Below are positions 60,727 to 64,000 of a stretch of 64,000 bases of DNA, one piece after another. This DNA is from Paenibacillus sp. HW567 (GTDB taxonomy: Bacteria; Bacillota; Bacilli; Paenibacillales; Paenibacillaceae). Below the pieces are notes generated by a model. The model was given only the letters and a program-made list of their open reading frames with translations. It had not been told where the DNA came from and ran no database searches. A program made the position numbers and the translations under genes. Where the stretch lies: positions 4,946,530 through 5,010,529 of the forward strand of contig NZ_KB910518.1 of NCBI RefSeq assembly GCF_000374185.1. The letters are read 5' to 3'. Position 1 is the stretch's first letter; each line of letters starts with the position of its first letter.

Positions 60727-60821
60727 TTCGACAAGAACTCTTCAATGCCAGTTACATAATGTTCATATTTATATTGAATTTCGACAGACCACTATCCATT
60801 TATGGTATATAATAGAATATG
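60727..60821 (+). promoter_or_regulatory. Candidate control region of the secreted-protein gene
   Basis: Two TTTCGACA sites (60726-60733 and 60779-60786; reverse complement contains the Spo0A-box core TGTCGAA) precede TATAAT (60808-60813), which lies inside the 18-bp motif shared with the receptor promoter. No good -35 exists at 17 bp, so activation by the receptor or Spo0A is plausible. Confidence 0.45.
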
Positions 60822-60876
60822 TCTTAGACAATCATTGATAGCTGGCCAGCTTTCAAAATTGGGAGGAATCGCACAA

Positions 60877-61494
60877 ATGAAGAAATTTATATCATCTGCA
60901 TTATTGTGTCTATTACTCGTCATCTCAATTACCTCAAGCGCGTTTGCAATGGGAGATATCAGTCAAGCAGCCAACTCAATTGATCAAACTCAACAGTCGA
61001 GTACGGAATCAACATTAGCATCAGCTCCTTTACAAGAAATGCTTCCTTCACAATATCAAGAAGATGGTGTCCTCTTACAGCGTGATGCAAATGGTAACTT
61101 CTCTGCTACTGTTCCTTTGGTGAGTCCTGATAATTCATTCACTACTCAATCCGTATTCGGTGGATTGACCATGAGCTTGCACAATTATGTAGGTACAGAA
61201 ATGTATGAACTGTTCTATACGATGGTTGCAACAGGTGACTGGTTAAAAGGTCTAAAAGGTAATTTCACAGTTCAAAATACCTCGGCTATTTCTCCATCCC
61301 TTTTCTTTAATGAAGATGTAAACGATAAGTTTGTTGCCACAAGAGGAATTACACAAAAGGTAGGTGCCGATTTTAGAATTCCTGCATATGTGGACAAGGT
61401 TCGTGTTAAAGCTTCTAATTTAATGGTTTCCTTCTTAGAGTCGAGCCCACTGGCTGCTGCACCTCTGACTATTATTTTTGAAACTGCTGATTAA
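60877..61494 (+). CDS. Secreted 205-aa protein, unknown
   Basis: Signal peptide MKKFISSALLCLLLVISITSSAFA, then a Ser/Thr/Gln-rich stretch (28-60) and a mostly beta-predicted body. No Cys in the mature part and no motif I know. GGGAGG is about 10 nt before the ATG at 60877; a longer frame has no ribosome site. Its promoter carries the motif shared with the receptor gene, so it is the best candidate output of the Alo-like system. Confidence 0.7.
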   Translation: MKKFISSALLCLLLVISITSSAFAMGDISQAANSIDQTQQSSTESTLASAPLQEMLPSQYQEDGVLLQRDANGNFSATVPLVSPDNSFTTQSVFGGLTMSLHNYVGTEMYELFYTMVATGDWLKGLKGNFTVQNTSAISPSLFFNEDVNDKFVATRGITQKVGADFRIPAYVDKVRVKASNLMVSFLESSPLAAAPLTIIFETAD

Positions 61495-61563
61495 TTAGTG
61501 ATTGGGGCGGATTAACTGATATTATACAGTTAATCCATCCCATTATTTAGAAAAGGTGACGAT

Positions 61564-62262
61564 ATGAAAAAGATAAAGTTTAGTGAGATGAAAAACATAC
61601 CAATATTGTACCCACACGATCAGCTTCATGTACGTAAACTGCCTATTGTTTCAATGACTGATGAAGATCAATTAAAAGAAATCCTGATCAACATGATTAA
61701 TATCCAAGGTATCTTAGCTAGACATTTCTTTTACCATAAAGAATTAGGGCCCTCCAATATCCAAGATTATTCTTTTTTTATTACTGATAAAATTGACGAC
61801 GAAGCTTTATTGTTTAATAAGATTTTTGATTCAGTTACTGTTACAAAGACTCCTCACGGTGAACCCTGCGGCATTCAAATCAACAACGCAAAAGATATTG
61901 CTTATAAAGTATTCGAAAAAATGATTTTTGAGGACGAAGTTAACAAAGAGATTGGCCATTTTATTGTAGGGCGAAATTTCCAAAATGATCATCGAAAAGT
62001 TGAATGCTTTGAATTAGAATGCGATAGAAAAGAAATAGTTGAAAATGAGTTTTTTAATTATTTAACGAAGAATTCTTCTTCAGCAAGAGGGGTCTACCCC
62101 TCATATCTTGATGTTAGCGGTCTGAGAATGGAGGAAATAGAAAAAGATGAGCTAATATCTCAGTTAGCTTCTCAAGTGAGTCATCTTTATTTAATGATTT
62201 ATGATTATGAAAATGCAGAAGGAGTCCCTTTTTTCCGAAAAGAACTACGGTGGTTCATTTAA
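61564..62262 (+). CDS. Unrecognised 232-aa protein
   Basis: I do not recognise a family. The protein is Lys/Glu/Ile-rich, has no signal or membrane segment, and is markedly AT-rich in its DNA. Some segments (KELGPSNIQDYSFFITDKIDDEALL; DVNKEIGHFIVGRNFQN-like) look alpha/beta. AAAAGG precedes the ATG. It is probably co-transcribed with the secreted-protein gene; it could be an immunity or accessory factor, but this is only a guess from position. Confidence 0.6.
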   Translation: MKKIKFSEMKNIPILYPHDQLHVRKLPIVSMTDEDQLKEILINMINIQGILARHFFYHKELGPSNIQDYSFFITDKIDDEALLFNKIFDSVTVTKTPHGEPCGIQINNAKDIAYKVFEKMIFEDEVNKEIGHFIVGRNFQNDHRKVECFELECDRKEIVENEFFNYLTKNSSSARGVYPSYLDVSGLRMEEIEKDELISQLASQVSHLYLMIYDYENAEGVPFFRKELRWFI

Positions 62263-62682
62263 CCTCAATTTAACAAATCAGCTCTTGACGATTAACCAAT
62301 ATTCGCGAATTCAAGCGCTGATTGTTCACCTTTTATCTTACTAGGCATTCCTTTGTGTTCGCTGATCCTCGTTATTACCTGAATTTTAAAACAACAATAC
62401 GGCGTCCTTTCCTTTTTCACTGTTACTGCTCATATCTCCTTAGAATTTCAATGAAAATTGAATACATTTAATTTCAGTTATCCTTTTATGTGTAACGCTG
62501 ATTGTATGTACGTCTATATATGTTAATTATGATGAAAAGTCATCTCCACCTTTGGCCGATGCCTCAGAAGATTCAATATCTCAAAATATAATGCTGAGTC
62601 TTAAAGAAATGGAGTTTTGATCTTTTATCGCCCTGATTTAGATAAATGGATTGAGTTTAATACCTCAATTAAATAAAGTTCC
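62263..62682. other. AT-rich gap before the leucine dehydrogenase terminator
   Basis: About 420 bp. No intact frame with a ribosome site. It contains a possible decayed small membrane-peptide frame (62451-62620); otherwise nothing recognisable. Confidence 0.5.
62451..62620 (+). pseudogene. Possible decayed small membrane peptide
   Basis: A reading frame coding LISVILLCVTLIVCTSIYVNYDEKSSP and ending KEMEF is broken near its start: ATGAAAATTGAA at 62451 is one base out of frame with it. One inserted base would give a 57-aa peptide with an N-terminal hydrophobic segment. No clear ribosome site. It may be a lost peptide gene of the island or chance. Confidence 0.35.
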
Positions 62683-62732
62683 CAAAAAAAACCCGGCCCC
62701 TTCACCGCTGAAGCTAGTGAAGGGGCCGGGCT
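62683..62732 (-). terminator. Terminator of leucine dehydrogenase
   Basis: ACCCGGCCCCTTCAC (62691-62705) pairs with GTGAAGGGGCCGGGCT (62717-62732), with eight Ts following on the minus strand. GC-rich and very stable. Confidence 0.88.
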
Positions 62733-62778
62733 GTTTGCAGCGTCGGCAGTGATGACCAAGCTGCTGACCGCAGCAGGA

Positions 62779-63882
62779 TTATCTTCTGCTCAGGACGTGG
62801 TGGTTGTCACGCAGGAACGTGCTGCGGCTGTTCCGCAGCAGGGAAATCCGCTCCTGTGCAAGGTGATCTGCCGCCGCGTAGGTTGGAATTCCGCTGGTGC
62901 GGGAGATTTCCAATACGCGGGTGATGCTGTCATAGATTTTGGCAATTTGCTTGAATGCCCGTTCCTTGTTGTAGCCATTCAGCTCATCGGCCACATTAAT
63001 TACGCCACCGGCATTGATGACATAGTCGGGTGCATACACAATCCCCATCTCATGCAGGGCATCGCCATGACGCGGCTCCTTGAGCTGATTGTTGGCCGCA
63101 CCGGCGACAACCCTTGCCTTAAGGAGTGGAAGCGACGCGTCGTTGATGGTCGCGCCAAGTGCGCAAGGAGCATAGATATCGCTTTTGACAGAGACAATAT
63201 CTGCAGGATCAACCGCTTTGGCACCGTAAGCCTCTACCGCCCGGTTCACCGCTTCCTTATTGATATCCGTTACGATAAGCTGTGCGCCTTCCTCATGAAG
63301 ATATTTACAGAGCGTGAAGGAGACATTGCCCACCCCTTGAACTGCAACAGTCTTGCCTTCCAGCGAGTCGCTGCCAAAAGCCGCCTTAGCCGCCGCCTTC
63401 ATGCCTTGATATACCCCGAAGGCCGTCGCCGGCGAAGGATTGCCTGAAGAACCGTAAGTAGCCGAAATTCCGGTAACGTAATCCGTTTCCTGATGAATGA
63501 TATCCATATCCGCTTCCGTGGTGCCTACATCCTCGGCTGTAATGTAGCGGCCGTTCAAACCCTGTATGTATCTGCCGAAGGCACGGAACATCGCCTCGTT
63601 TTTATCCTTTTTAGGGTCCCCGATGATCACTGTCTTGCCGCCGCCCAGATTCAGCCCGGCCACGGCATTTTTGTAGGTCATGCCTTTGGACAGCCGGAGC
63701 GCATCCACAACCGCCTCTTCCTCTGATGCATACGTCCACATTCTTGTTCCACCTAGTGCGGGACCCAGTGTCGTGTCATGAATGGCGATAATAGCTTTTA
63801 ACCCCGATGCCTTATCCTGACAAAACAACAGCTCTTCGTAATCGTCCCGCTCCATTGCTGCAAACAATTCCATTGGTCTCAT
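62779..63882 (-). CDS. bcd: Leucine dehydrogenase
   Basis: 367-aa cytosolic NAD-dependent enzyme deaminating branched-chain amino acids. It matches the B. cereus/B. subtilis enzymes closely: FCQDKASGLKAIIAIHDTTLGPALGGTRMW, the Lys-containing LGGGKTVIIGDPKKDK, GSSGNPSPATAFGVYQGM, the nucleotide-binding VQGVGNVS and GGVINVADELNGYN. The first ATG at 63882 has GGAG only 3-4 nt upstream; a second in-frame ATG at 63873 aligns better with known starts. Its product feeds branched-chain fatty acid synthesis or leucine catabolism. Confidence 0.95.
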   Translation of the reverse strand: MRPMELFAAMERDDYEELLFCQDKASGLKAIIAIHDTTLGPALGGTRMWTYASEEEAVVDALRLSKGMTYKNAVAGLNLGGGKTVIIGDPKKDKNEAMFRAFGRYIQGLNGRYITAEDVGTTEADMDIIHQETDYVTGISATYGSSGNPSPATAFGVYQGMKAAAKAAFGSDSLEGKTVAVQGVGNVSFTLCKYLHEEGAQLIVTDINKEAVNRAVEAYGAKAVDPADIVSVKSDIYAPCALGATINDASLPLLKARVVAGAANNQLKEPRHGDALHEMGIVYAPDYVINAGGVINVADELNGYNKERAFKQIAKIYDSITRVLEISRTSGIPTYAAADHLAQERISLLRNSRSTFLRDNHHVLSRR

Positions 63883-64000
63883 TTCTCCTGTCTCTGCTTT
63901 TCTTCGCGTTATGTTTCATAACAAAATTAGTACTTCCAGAGCGCATTGTCAATGCCATTTGTCCGCGTACGGTGGATTTTTTTCCGCATTTCGCTCGAAA
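63883..64000. other. Upstream region of leucine dehydrogenase (window edge)
   Basis: 118 bp with the ribosome site AGGAG and upstream sequence; the true promoter may lie beyond the window. No gene begins here. Confidence 0.4.

Larger units (their letters stand above)
60408..60876. other. 469-bp gap after the pro-peptide gene
   Basis: AT-rich. It contains the terminator (60484-60518), an imperfect inverted repeat (60634-60711), two TTTCGACA sites, the shared 18-bp motif (60804-60821) and the ribosome site of the next gene. No frame with a ribosome site. Confidence 0.5.

Noticed and set aside
60554..60745. 63-aa minus-strand frame
   Set aside because: No good ribosome site, no recognisable sequence, and it overlaps the inverted repeat.
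1..64000. tRNA, rRNA or intact insertion sequence
   Set aside because: None was seen on either strand.

Overview
The window looks like chromosome of a Paenibacillus (Bacillota, GC about 50% in most genes). The reasons are AGGAGG-type ribosome binding sites, many TTG/GTG starts, an exopolysaccharide (EPS) cluster resembling the paenan (pep) clusters of Paenibacillus, an Alo-like receptor/peptide pair, and kinases of the sporulation-kinase type. I found no rRNA, tRNA, CRISPR array, prophage or intact insertion sequence.

Layout. 1-5.7 kb: start of a secreted protein, a dNTPase (dgt), a polysaccharide deacetylase, and a molybdate module (one-component regulator, modB, modA, no modC). 5.9-11.7 kb: a five-gene Opp/Dpp-type peptide ABC transporter. 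11.9-16.7 kb: a WYL regulator, an unrecognised protein, an M50-like membrane protease, a coiled-coil membrane protein, an AIM24 protein and dps. 16.8-40.8 kb: a long minus-strand EPS region. Reading in the direction of transcription it holds Wzz and CpsD-like proteins, galU, a priming sugar transferase, seven further glycosyltransferases, two Wzy-like membrane proteins, a Wzx flippase, ugd, manC, and then three secreted glycoside hydrolases. The first of these, a GH26, sits behind a c-di-GMP-I riboswitch. 41.1-41.9 kb: a 51-bp tandem array of hairpins. 41.9-48.9 kb: a NarL-type two-component system, a small Cys-rich protein, an AraC regulator divergent from a GH20 hexosaminidase, and a Gfo/Idh/MocA oxidoreductase. 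49.0-54.3 kb: an isoprenoid-synthase-fold enzyme, a small NHLP-leader-like peptide ending in Trp, and two tandem 7TM histidine kinases; this looks like an unusual ComQXP-like prenyl-peptide signalling cassette. 54.5-58.7 kb: an acidic protein, a fluoride riboswitch with a CLC-F type channel, an MFS exporter and a lipoprotein cyclophilin. 58.8-62.6 kb: an AT-rich island with an Alo-like (RRNPP) receptor, an overlapping 47-aa pro-peptide, and two unknown genes. 62.7-64 kb: leucine dehydrogenase.

How they work together. The EPS genes form a Wzx/Wzy-type assembly line with its own GDP-mannose, UDP-glucose and UDP-glucuronate supply, and the mannanase-like hydrolases downstream are probably polymer-trimming enzymes tied to c-di-GMP. 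Two separate candidate cell-cell signalling systems lie within 15 kb of each other. The most unusual DNA features are the 51-bp hairpin array and a dispersed hairpin repeat (three copies, all between co-directional genes) whose stem sequences differ but stay paired. Start codons were often moved inward from the longest open frame to fit a ribosome binding site; each such choice is stated in the entry.
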